DNA from: Micromonospora wenchangensis
GTDB lineage: Bacteria > Actinomycetota > Actinomycetes > Mycobacteriales > Micromonosporaceae
Length of the DNA stretch: 64,000 nt
Reading direction: 5' to 3'
Assembly (NCBI RefSeq): GCF_002210435.1
Contig: NZ_MZMV01000011.1
Location: forward strand, 1-64,000
Shown here: piece after piece, positions 37,079 through 45,042 of the stretch
How the letters are laid out: each line of letters starts with the position of its first letter
Numbering within the stretch: the stretch's first letter is position 1
Made by a program: the position numbers and the translations under genes
Notes under the pieces: model-generated
Told to the model about the DNA's origin: nothing
Seen by the model: only the letters and a program-made list of their open reading frames with translations
Database searches by the model: none

Positions 37079-38128
37079 CTATCGCACGATGTTCATCATG
37101 GTGGGGAGCCCGTCGGTCGGCGTGTGGGGGGTACGCCAGGCGATGTGACCGTCCGGTCGGACGAGAAGGCCACCGGTGTCGTGCAGGCCGCACTGGTCGA
37201 GGAAGACCGTCCGCTCAGCTGGCGGCATCACCCGGTCGAGGTGGTGGACGGTCAGCGGAAACCTGGTCTTTCGCTGCGCGGCTGCAGCCGAGGCCCAGGC
37301 TGCGGCAGGGGCGGCGAGCAGGGTGAAACCGTCGTTCGCGACCAGATCCAGGGTGGAGCAGTTCTGTGCCGGGTCGAGCCAGACGTGGGGCAGGCGATGG
37401 CCCGGCCGGCCGGTGGGGACGTAGTCGGCCACCGGATCCCCGGCAGGCGGGTCCGTGCCGTCGGCGATGACGGCGGTGGAGGTGTAGTGGTAGCCGAGGA
37501 CGAGTCCCTCGCTGGGCCGGCCCCGCGGCGGCGCTCCGGTCTGGCGCGCGCCGATGGTGTCGGTCAACCGCAGGTGGCTCTCAGCGGCGCTGGCGAGCGC
37601 GACCGGTCGGCGTTCGGGATCGTAGGTGTCGAGCAGAGCGGGAGCAGCCCAACCGTGATGCGCAGCGGCGAGTTTCCAGGCCAGGTTGTCGACGTTAGCA
37701 ACACCGCAGTTCATTCCGAAGCCCCCGTAGGGGGTGGTGACGTGGGCGCAGTCACCGACCAGGAACACCGGGCCATGCCTGAACCGGCCGGCTACCTGGG
37801 CCGAGGCACGCCACAGCTGCCGGCCGACCAGGCCGACGTCGAGATCGGGCAGACCGGCGGCGGCACGGATCAGCGCGATGTAGTCGCCGTCGTCGAGTCG
37901 GTCGAGGTCAACCTTCTCACCGTCGGCGACGAGGTTGAACAGCCACTCGGGTCGGGGTGCCGCGGCTGACGGCCCTACTGCGGCAGGGTCGACGCCGGCC
38001 AGGGACGGAGCAGCTCGTGAACGACCTCGACGTGGGACACCAGGATGGTACGGATGAGGCTGGCCTGTCGCGCCGTCCGGTGGTCGAACACAAGCTGATC
38101 CGCCGCCGAACTCGCACGTCGCCTTCAT
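37079..38128 (-). pseudogene. truncated FAD-binding aromatic monooxygenase
   Basis: The C-terminal two thirds of a PheA/TfdB-type FAD monooxygenase. The second FAD motif is GPVFLVGDCAHVTTPYGGFGMNCGVANVDNLAWKLA and the C-terminal thioredoxin-like extension is intact to the end. The N-terminal Rossmann GxGxxG segment (about 230 residues) is missing. Upstream sequence in all three frames is broken, and the first 55 residues of the open frame look like frameshifted noise. The gene is therefore almost certainly dead. It adjoins another decayed region (38.1-38.4 kb). Confidence 0.75.
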
Positions 38129-38426
38129 CCGAGCAGGCCCCGGGAGCAGTGCCCAGGCATCCCCGGCCGACGAACAGGATTCGGTCTGTGCTGGTGGCCG
38201 CTACCACGACCGCTCGACACCACCATCCGCGCGATCGCCAGCCTCCTGCGCGAACACCAACAACCTGAGTGGATGTCGCTCACTGATCGGTGTGCCCGTA
38301 GTAGTCGAGGAAGATCTTCAGGCTGGGTTCGCGCACGGTGAGGACAGTGACGTCGGCAGCGGCGAGGGCGCGCAGTGCCTCCCGCTTCGACGCCGCCCGA
38401 GCCCCGGGTCTGACGCTCTGAGCCTG
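38129..38426. other. non-coding stretch with gene remnants
   Basis: About 300 bases between the truncated monooxygenase and the small helical protein gene. Short protein-like fragments occur in several frames but none is continuous. I read it as decayed coding DNA, without a feature I can name. Confidence 0.4.
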
Positions 38427-38455
38427 GTGAGCGCACCCACCCCGCCGCGACGGGG

Positions 38456-38695
38456 ATGGTCCAACGCGCTGCCGGGGTCATCGCCGCCACCCACCGCGGC
38501 GACCACGCCGGCGCGGAGGAACTCCTCGCCGCCTTCTCCGGCGAGCAGGCCATAAACCTCGGTTTCTACCTGCTCGCCGACCTCGCGCTCGGCCTGGTCC
38601 GGGCCGACACCGGGCAGTCCATGGACGAACTGGTACGGGAGCTGTCCTTACTCGTGGCGCACACCGCCGGTCAACCACGGCCGGCTGCGGCCTGA
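38456..38695 (+). CDS. small helical protein, paralogue C (possible 5' frameshift)
   Basis: A 79-residue helical protein with the family core VQRAAGVIAATHRGDHAGAEELLAAF and SMDELVRELSLLVAHTA. It is strongly similar to the proteins at 63005-63265 and 59895-60149. The annotated start, ATG at 38456, falls inside the family core. A GTG at 38427 in another frame begins V-S-A-P-T-P, matching the start of the 63-kb copy (V-T-S-P-T-P). This suggests a one- or two-base frameshift between 38440 and 38456. Function unknown. A strong hairpin follows the stop. Confidence 0.65.
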   Translation: MVQRAAGVIAATHRGDHAGAEELLAAFSGEQAINLGFYLLADLALGLVRADTGQSMDELVRELSLLVAHTAGQPRPAAA

Positions 38696-38697
38696 CA

Positions 38698-38737
38698 GCG
38701 GGGTCCCCGTGTCGCCCGACGGGCATGGGGACCCCGC
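38698..38737. terminator. bidirectional hairpin terminator
   Basis: GCGGGGTCCCC (38698-38708) and GGGGACCCCGC (38727-38737) form a perfect 11-bp stem. A smaller GCCC-GGGC stem sits in the loop. It lies between the convergent small-protein and LysE genes and could end both transcripts. Confidence 0.75.
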
Positions 38738-38796
38738 GCAGCGCCGTCCGGACCACGGCGGGCCGCCGATCCGGGGCCAGCCGTGGGACAGCGCCG

Positions 38797-39423
38797 TCAT
38801 CCGCTGGTGGCCAGGCGGACACCCAGGGCGATGAAGGCCACCGCGCAGATCCGGCTGATCCGCCGCGACCACCGACCGTCGGTCACCCTGCCGGCGAACC
38901 TGCCCGCCCCGGCGCCGAGAGTGACATCGACGGTGAGCTGCACCGCGACGAAGATCGCACCGAGGAGCACCAACTGCGCCGTGACGTCACCGGTCGCCGG
39001 GCTGACGAACTGCGGCAGGAAAGCCACGCTGAACAGGATCATCTTGGGGTTGAGGAGATTGGTCACCAACCCGCGGAGGAATGCCCCGCCACCGCGGCTG
39101 TTCCGCTCCGCCGCGGTGGCGGCCGTCGCCCTGCCGTCGCGGAGGGCCCGAATCCCGAGGAAGATTAGATAGGCCGCCCCGGCCCAGCGGATCGTGGCGA
39201 ACAACACCGGCGACGCGGTGACCACGGCGGCGAGGCCACCGACCACCGCCGCCACGTGTACCGCCTCTCCGGCCGCGACCCCGAGCGCGGCGATCACGCC
39301 GGCCCGGGTGCCGTAGCGGGTGGCGTTGGCCAGGACGAACATCATGTCCGGCCCGGGAGTGATCATGAGGACGGCGATGGCGGCAAGGTAGCCGGCCAGG
39401 GTGGCCGCGGACAGTCCGAGCAC
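38797..39423 (-). CDS. LysE/RhtB family exporter
   Basis: A 208-residue LysE-family membrane protein with about six helices. The conserved MITPGPDMMFVLANATRYGTRAG opens it, and GFLRGL-like GAFLRGLVTNLLNPKMILFSVAFLPQFV is the family signature. Family members export amino acids, homoserine lactones or related small solutes. The GTG start is three bases after the stop of the thioesterase gene, so both are in one operon downstream of a cobalamin riboswitch. The link to B12 is therefore positional and unexplained. Confidence 0.9.
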   Translation of the reverse strand: MLGLSAATLAGYLAAIAVLMITPGPDMMFVLANATRYGTRAGVIAALGVAAGEAVHVAAVVGGLAAVVTASPVLFATIRWAGAAYLIFLGIRALRDGRATAATAAERNSRGGGAFLRGLVTNLLNPKMILFSVAFLPQFVSPATGDVTAQLVLLGAIFVAVQLTVDVTLGAGAGRFAGRVTDGRWSRRISRICAVAFIALGVRLATSG

Positions 39424-39426
39424 CGC

Positions 39427-39939
39427 TCAGCTCTCCTCGGCGCCGTCGAGCAACGCTCGCCGAAGAGCGAGCCGGTGCTCCCGCCGGATTTGCGCCTCGC
39501 GGTACCGACGCCGGTCACCGTCGGTCTCCGGCAGCAGCGGCGGTACGGCGCGCGGTTGACCGTCGTCGTCGACGGCGACCATCACCAGGTGGGCGGTGGC
39601 CACGTCGACCGGCGGGACCGCCCGGTCCCAACGGTCCGCGCTGACCTTGACGGCGACCTCCATCGAGCTGCGGCCGGCCCAGGTGATCCGGGCGTCGACG
39701 TGCACGACGTCGCCGACGCGTACGGCCCGCAGGAAGGCGGTCTCGTCGATGGCGGCGGTGACCGCCGGGCCATCGGAGTGTCGGGCGGCGACCACGCCGG
39801 CGACGGAGTCGATGAGGTTGAGGATCCGACCGCCGTGGACGGTGCCCATCAGGTTGGTGTGGTGCTGGTCCATGATCTGCGACAGGGTCAGTCGTGACGC
39901 CGACGGGGGCCGGCCGGTGAGTGTGGTGCTCTCGTGCAT
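39427..39939 (-). CDS. hotdog-fold acyl-CoA thioesterase
   Basis: A 170-residue acyl-CoA hydrolase of the YciA/BACH type. The hotdog helix and active region is DQHHTNLMGTVHGGRILNLID, followed by VAGVVAARHSDGPAVTAAIDETAFLRAVRVGDVV. ATG at 39939 has GAGG about 11 bases ahead. A cobalamin riboswitch ends about 125 bases upstream on the same strand. The gene heads a pair with a LysE exporter. Hydrolysis of propionyl- or methylmalonyl-CoA under B12 shortage would fit the context, but substrate choice cannot be seen. Confidence 0.88.
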   Translation of the reverse strand: MHESTTLTGRPPSASRLTLSQIMDQHHTNLMGTVHGGRILNLIDSVAGVVAARHSDGPAVTAAIDETAFLRAVRVGDVVHVDARITWAGRSSMEVAVKVSADRWDRAVPPVDVATAHLVMVAVDDDGQPRAVPPLLPETDGDRRRYREAQIRREHRLALRRALLDGAEES

Positions 39940-40061
39940 GGTTCATCCGTCCTCGGGAAGCACACCGACCGACCAGCCGGCACGCACGTCGAGGACACGC
40001 CGCAGCGCATCACCCGCCCGACCCGCCCGCGAGGTCGACGGCAGCGCACCCACCTCGTGGA

Positions 40062-40265
40062 TGCGCAGCGCGGGCAGGTCTTCGGACTCGTGGGCGTGAT
40101 CCGGATGCCGGATCTCCTACTAGCCGTCGCTTCCCAGGCCGTGCGGCCCAGTGCTGGTGACGGCGGTCGTTCCCACTCACCGCTGCGGGGCAGTCCCGGA
40201 TTCCCACCGGGTTCCCTCTTACGACGCCCAGGCGTGACGAACGTCCGGGCGAACCAGCGCCACGA
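40062..40265 (-). promoter_or_regulatory. cobalamin riboswitch (upstream of thioesterase-LysE)
   Basis: Read on the minus strand it has the class I cobalamin layout: GCTGGTTCG at the 5' side, GTCGTAAGAGGGAACCCGG, then GACTGCCCCGCAGCGGTGAG with TGGGAACGACCGCC, and at the 3' side CCCACGAGTCCGAAGACCTG, the B12-box equivalent. It begins about 20 bases after the ECF S-component stop codon and ends about 125 bases before the thioesterase start. It is the only regulatory element between them. Confidence 0.9.
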
Positions 40266-40285
40266 AGCAGCCTATCCGCGACCGG

Positions 40286-41272
40286 TCAGTCCGCCGGCCG
40301 CTGCGGGGCCTGATGTGACCCACCTCCCTGACCGTCCTCCCCGGCGGTGACGGGTGCCTCATGCAGCCATCGGCGGGCAGGCGGGGCCACGCCTACGGCG
40401 GGACCCGGCACGTCCTGCGGTGCCGCCACCGGCGTTTCGGGTGGCGGCGTGGCCGTTGACGGTGCCGGCTGCGGCGCGGGCGCGGCGAAGGTGACCGGGG
40501 CGTCGAACGCGGCCCGCCGGGCGGCGCGCCGCAGGGCGGCCAGCACCGCCGGGCCGGCCAGCAGGACCGCCACCGCGGTGGTGATCGCCCGCCCGGTGTC
40601 CCAACCGAATGTCGAGGTGACAGCCGTGAACACCGCGAAGCGGTGCAGATTGTCCAGCACCGGCGCACCGGCGACGTAGGAGAGTTGAGTGTCCGCGCCA
40701 AGGCTGAACGGCCAGAACCACAGGTTCATCAGCAGGCCGTAGCCGTAGGCGGCGAACGCACCGTAGCCGGCCAGGACAGCCACCTCGGCCCGGCCGCGCA
40801 ACCGCGTTGGGAGCAGACCGGCACCGAGACCCACCCAGGAGGCACACAACATCTGGAACGGCAACCACGGGCCCACCCCGGCGGTGAGCAGCGCGGAGGC
40901 GAACAGCGACGTCGAGCCGAGGAGGAACCCGAAACCCGGCCCGAAGACCCGACCAGCGAGGACGAGCAGGAAGAACACGGTTTCGATGCCCGCGGTGCCG
41001 GCGCCCAGGGGACGTAGCGCGGCGTTGACGGCGGCGAGCACACCGAGCATCGCCAGGGCCTTGCTGTCGATGCCACCGGAGCTGAGTTCGGCCAGGACGA
41101 GCGCCACCAGCACCGGCAGCATGACGAGGAAGACCAGCGGGGCCTCACCGGTGCGAGCTGTGCTCTCGGGATGCGCCGGAATGAAGAACGGCCAGGTGAA
41201 GGTGGCCAACGCGGCGGCGGAGGCGAGGGCCAGCACCACGGCGGTGCGCGGCGCGACCCGCAGCACGCTCAT
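40286..41272 (-). CDS. ECF transporter S component (cobalamin-specific by context)
   Basis: A 328-residue membrane protein with about six helices, typical of S components of group II-like ECF transporters (FTWPFFIPAHPE, then LLPTRLRGRAEVAVLAGYGAFAAYGYG with a later FSLGADTQLSYV). A long Pro/Ala-rich cytoplasmic tail follows the last helix. ATG at 41272 overlaps the ATPase stop as ATGA. It belongs to the CbrT-like group often found with B12 riboswitches. The substrate assignment rests on the riboswitches and the transcobalamin-like neighbours, not on residues I can name. Confidence 0.8.
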   Translation of the reverse strand: MSVLRVAPRTAVVLALASAAALATFTWPFFIPAHPESTARTGEAPLVFLVMLPVLVALVLAELSSGGIDSKALAMLGVLAAVNAALRPLGAGTAGIETVFFLLVLAGRVFGPGFGFLLGSTSLFASALLTAGVGPWLPFQMLCASWVGLGAGLLPTRLRGRAEVAVLAGYGAFAAYGYGLLMNLWFWPFSLGADTQLSYVAGAPVLDNLHRFAVFTAVTSTFGWDTGRAITTAVAVLLAGPAVLAALRRAARRAAFDAPVTFAAPAPQPAPSTATPPPETPVAAPQDVPGPAVGVAPPARRWLHEAPVTAGEDGQGGGSHQAPQRPAD

Positions 41273-42906
41273 GCCGGCTCCCGGGTCGGGCCCAGCGCGG
41301 CGGTGACCTGCTCGACCGTCAGCCAGGGCGCCGGGGCGAGGACCTTGGCCACCTGCGGGGCGAACGCCGGTGAGGCGAGCATGACCTCGGCGGTGGTGCC
41401 GTCGGCCACGATGTCCCCGTCGGCCATCACGACCACCCGGTCGGCGAGGGTCGCGACGAGCTCGACGTCGTGCGTCGCGACCATCACCGCCCGGCCGGCG
41501 GCGGCCAGCCCGCGGACCAGGGCGACGAACTGCCGCTTGGCGAGATAGTCCAGCCCTCGGGTCGGTTCGTCGAGCAGGACCACCGGTGGGGCGGCGGTGA
41601 GCTGCACGGCGAGCACGAGCGCCAACCGTTGCCCCTCGGACAGGTCACGGGGGTGCCGGTCGCCGGGCAGACCGGGGGCGAGCCGGTCGAGCAGGCTGCG
41701 GCAGGTGCCGGCCGCCGCGGCGGTCTCCCGGTCGGCCTGACGGCACTCGGCGTCCACCGTCTCCAAATAGAGCAGGTCTCCCGGGGTCTGCGGGACGAGT
41801 CCGACGTGCCGGCGGGCCTGACCGGCTGGCAGCTGCTTCGGGTCGACGGGGTCCCGCCCATCGCCGGCATCGACGGTGACGGTGCCCCGGTGGCGGGGAC
41901 CGCTGCCCTGCACCGCCCAGAGCAGGCTCGACTTGCCGGACCCGTTGCGGCCCATCAACGCGACGACCCTGCCACGATGCAGGTCGAGGTCGACGCCGGC
42001 CACGGCCACGGTGCCCGGATACCGCACGACGATCTTGCGGGCGGCCAGCACCGGGGTCGTGCCCGGAGCCGGCGGCGGGTCGGGAGGAGTCGTGTCGGCG
42101 AGCCGCTGGCGCAGGGCACCGGCCCGTCGGCGGGCGTCGCGGACCGACAGCGGCAGCGGCGTCCACCCGGCCAGCCGGCCCAGCTCGACCAGCGGCGGCG
42201 CGAGGTCGACGCCGGCCAGCACCGTCGCCGGCTCGCCGTCGACCACCCGGCCGTCGCCGGGCAGGTAGAGCAGCCGGTCGGCGTACTGCACGACCCGTTC
42301 CAGGCGGTGTTCGGCAAGCACCACGGTCACACCCAGGTCGTGCACCAGCCGGGTGACGGCGGCGAGGACGTCCTCGGCGGCCGTGGGGTCCAGGGCGGAG
42401 GTGGGTTCGTCGAGCACCAGCACCCGCGGGTGGGTGGTGAGGACCGCGCCGATCGCGACCCGCTGCTGCTGCCCACCCGACAGTGTCCGCAGCGGCCGGT
42501 GCCGCAGCTCGGCGATGCCGAGCAGATCAAGGGTCTCCTCCACCCGCTTACGCATCACCGCCGCAGGCAGGGCCAACTGCTCCATGCCGTACGCCAACTC
42601 TTCCTCGACGGTGTCGGTGACGAAGCCGGACAGCGGGTCCTGACCGACCACGCCGACGACGTCGGCGAGATCGCGGGGCGGGTGCCGGCGGGTGTCCCGA
42701 CCGTCGACGGTGACGCTGCCGTACAGGGTGCCGCCGGTGAAGTGCGGCACCAGCCCGTTGATCGCCCGCAGCAGCGTCGACTTGCCGGCCCCGGTGCGAC
42801 CGGCGACCAGGCACAGTTCGCCCTCCTCGACCCGCAGGCTCACCTCACGCAGCGGCGGTGGACCGTCGTCGCTGTAGCGGACGGTCACCCGGTCGAAGGT
42901 GATCAT
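41269..42906 (-). CDS. ECF transporter ATPase, double (A and A' domains)
   Basis: A 545-residue protein carrying two ABC ATPase domains. First: Walker A GRTGAGKST, signature LSGGQQQR, Walker B VLVLDEPTSALD. Second: Walker A GRNGSGKSS, signature LSEGQRLA, Walker B VVLLDEPTRGLD. Both halves are complete, so it replaces the separate EcfA and EcfA' pair. ATG at 42906 overlaps the EcfT stop. It drives import through the EcfT and S components encoded on either side. Confidence 0.93.
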   Translation of the reverse strand: MITFDRVTVRYSDDGPPPLREVSLRVEEGELCLVAGRTGAGKSTLLRAINGLVPHFTGGTLYGSVTVDGRDTRRHPPRDLADVVGVVGQDPLSGFVTDTVEEELAYGMEQLALPAAVMRKRVEETLDLLGIAELRHRPLRTLSGGQQQRVAIGAVLTTHPRVLVLDEPTSALDPTAAEDVLAAVTRLVHDLGVTVVLAEHRLERVVQYADRLLYLPGDGRVVDGEPATVLAGVDLAPPLVELGRLAGWTPLPLSVRDARRRAGALRQRLADTTPPDPPPAPGTTPVLAARKIVVRYPGTVAVAGVDLDLHRGRVVALMGRNGSGKSSLLWAVQGSGPRHRGTVTVDAGDGRDPVDPKQLPAGQARRHVGLVPQTPGDLLYLETVDAECRQADRETAAAAGTCRSLLDRLAPGLPGDRHPRDLSEGQRLALVLAVQLTAAPPVVLLDEPTRGLDYLAKRQFVALVRGLAAAGRAVMVATHDVELVATLADRVVVMADGDIVADGTTAEVMLASPAFAPQVAKVLAPAPWLTVEQVTAALGPTREPA

Positions 42907-44144
42907 GGGTGACCTCCGGGTACGGACGTGGCCGGGTCACCGGTACGGGTAGGTGCCGCGACAGCGCCGACCGGTGTGCCCACCGTCGGTGGTCGGGTCG
43001 ACGGTGACCCGGGTGGTGGCGGGGCCAGCCACGCCGGCCCCGCCGCCGCGGTGACGGCGAGCAGCATCAGCGGCGTCACCTCGGGCCAGGTCAGCGGACT
43101 GACCGGCGGATAGAGCAACTCCGGGGTGACCGAGCCGGCGAGCATCGTCAACGCGGCGGCGGCAATGCCACATCCGGCCACCAGCAGCTCGGCGGAACGC
43201 CACCGGTCCGGCCGGTAGCGGCTACGACGCACCCGGCGACCGGCCAACAGCATCCCGGCCACGGCGACGACCAGGCCGGTGAGGAGCATCGGCAGACCCA
43301 GGTATCCGGATCCGGTGGAGTCGAGCAGTCCGTACGTGCCGGCGCAGACACCGACCAGCCCACCGAGCACCAGGGCCCCCGTCGCGGCGCGCTGACCGGC
43401 CGGCACCGCCGCGGTGCGGCCGTAGCCGCGCGAGTCCATCGCCGCCGCCAGCGCCAACGACCGGTCCAGGGCATCGGCCAGCACCGGCAGGGCGATCCCC
43501 CGCAGCGCCCGCATGCCCCGACCGGTCGCGCCGCGCAGCCGACGCGCCCGACGTACCCGCAGCACGCTCTCCACCAGTTGCGGCGCGACCGACAGCGCCA
43601 CCACCACGGCGGTGCCCACCGCATACAGTGCCCCGGGCACCGCCTTGAGGAGCCGTTTCGGGTTGGCCAACGCGTTGGCGGCGCCGAGGCAGACCAGCAT
43701 CGTGGCCAGCCGCAGCCCGTCGTAGAAGCCGCCGAGGACCTGCTCGACGGCGACCGGCCCGAACAACCGGATGCCTGCCGCCCACTCGGGCAGCGGGATC
43801 TCCGGCAGCGACACCAGCAGGTGCTCGCCCTGCCCGCCGCCGAAGACGATCCGGAACACCACCCGCATCGTGATGATCACCGCGCCGAGGACGAGGTACA
43901 TCCGGAACGCCAGCGCCCATGGAGCATCGGTGCGCCGCCGCAGCACCGTCAGCGCGGCGACGGCGACGAGCAACGCCAACAGCAACGGATTGGTGGTGTG
44001 GCTGGCTGCTGTGGCCAGACCGAGTGCCCACAACCACCACGCGCCCGGATGCAACCCCCGCGGCAGCCGGGCGGCCGACCAGCGGCGCGGTCCGCGCCCC
44101 GGGGCGGCCGCAGCCGCGTCAACCCCGTCCCGACGCTCAGTCAT
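42903..44144 (-). CDS. ECF transporter T component (EcfT)
   Basis: A 413-residue membrane protein with the two coupling-helix motifs of EcfT visible as RRARRLRG and AMDSRGYGR. About seven hydrophobic segments are present. It is longer than the usual 260-residue EcfT, with an N-terminal extension and extra C-terminal helices followed by a Pro/Thr-rich tail. The start overlaps the end of the DUF4430 gene by eight bases. Scaffold linking the ATPase to the S component. Confidence 0.9.
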   Translation of the reverse strand: MTERRDGVDAAAAAPGRGPRRWSAARLPRGLHPGAWWLWALGLATAASHTTNPLLLALLVAVAALTVLRRRTDAPWALAFRMYLVLGAVIITMRVVFRIVFGGGQGEHLLVSLPEIPLPEWAAGIRLFGPVAVEQVLGGFYDGLRLATMLVCLGAANALANPKRLLKAVPGALYAVGTAVVVALSVAPQLVESVLRVRRARRLRGATGRGMRALRGIALPVLADALDRSLALAAAMDSRGYGRTAAVPAGQRAATGALVLGGLVGVCAGTYGLLDSTGSGYLGLPMLLTGLVVAVAGMLLAGRRVRRSRYRPDRWRSAELLVAGCGIAAAALTMLAGSVTPELLYPPVSPLTWPEVTPLMLLAVTAAAGPAWLAPPPPGSPSTRPPTVGTPVGAVAAPTRTGDPATSVPGGHP

Positions 44145-45042
44145 CGGGGTCGGCGGCGCGGCGTCGGCGGGCGGTGACCACGCCGCCGACGGCGAGCGCG
44201 GCCAGCAGCAGCGCCCCGGCGATCGTGCCCAGCGGCAGCCCGCCGTGGCCGCTGCCGGAGGCGGCGACCTCGGTCACCGCCGGCTCGCTTGCCGTACCGC
44301 CCGACGAGCCGGTGACGCCACCGGGCGTCGTCGTCGGCACCGCCGTCGGGGATGCCGCCGCCACACTGACTGACGCCGTGCCTACCGGGGTGACGCCCGG
44401 GGTGTCGGCAGGAGGGACGGTCGTGGTCCGACCGGGCCCGCCGGCCGGTGGCACGACCGGGCCACCACCTGCGGCCGGCGGTGGCGCTGCCGGCCCGCCA
44501 CCGACCGCAGGTGGCGGCGATGTAGGTGGAGCAGGAGGTGCGGGAGCCGGCCGTTTCGGCGTGACTTTCGGCCTGGGGGCGTCGCTGGCGTTGCGGTTGA
44601 GCGAGAAGGACCAACCCTCGAAGCTGCCGGCCGGCGGCCTGCGGTTGAGGACACCCTTGTCGCTGTACGCCCAACCACCCCCGTTCGCGGCATGCCAGTA
44701 CGACCAGTAGGCGCTGGCCGGCGGGGTGTCCACGCACTTCTCCGAGGCAGCCGACGGCTTGCCGTCGATCCGGCAGATGAAACCCTCACCCCAGCGCAGC
44801 GTGCCGGTGATCTCGAAGCCGGCGTTCTTGAGCGCCGCGAGACCGGTGGCCTGGGTTCCGGAGGCGCAGCGCACCACCGTGCCCCCGCCCAACTCGTTAA
44901 AGTCGACCACGACGGTGACCCCGGAGGCATCCGGGCAGTAGCCGGCCGACCCGGCAGCCGCCGCCGGGCTGCCCGGCCAGGAGACGCTGCTCACCGCAGT
45001 GAGCACGACGACCGTCGCGGCATGAGCGGCCCGGCGGCTCAT
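44137..45042 (-). CDS. anchored DUF4430 protein, transcobalamin beta-domain-like
   Basis: A 301-residue secreted protein. After a signal peptide (MSRRAAHAATVVVLTAVSS..) comes a DUF4430 domain: GVTVVVDFNELGGGTVVRC, GFEITGTLRWGEGFICRIDG and TPPASAYWSYWHAANGGGW, ending GSFEGWSFSLN. A long Pro/Ala/Gly linker leads to a C-terminal membrane helix and RRRRAADPDD. DUF4430 is the fold of the C-terminal beta domain of vertebrate intrinsic factor and transcobalamin. The four cysteines probably pair. ATG at 45042 overlaps the stop of the toroid protein gene, so the two are co-translated. Confidence 0.85.
   Translation of the reverse strand: MSRRAAHAATVVVLTAVSSVSWPGSPAAAAGSAGYCPDASGVTVVVDFNELGGGTVVRCASGTQATGLAALKNAGFEITGTLRWGEGFICRIDGKPSAASEKCVDTPPASAYWSYWHAANGGGWAYSDKGVLNRRPPAGSFEGWSFSLNRNASDAPRPKVTPKRPAPAPPAPPTSPPPAVGGGPAAPPPAAGGGPVVPPAGGPGRTTTVPPADTPGVTPVGTASVSVAAASPTAVPTTTPGGVTGSSGGTASEPAVTEVAASGSGHGGLPLGTIAGALLLAALAVGGVVTARRRRAADPDD

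Noticed and set aside
39934-40350. Plus-strand frame over the 40.1-kb region
   Set aside because: It overlays a clear minus-strand cobalamin riboswitch and the end of the S-component gene.
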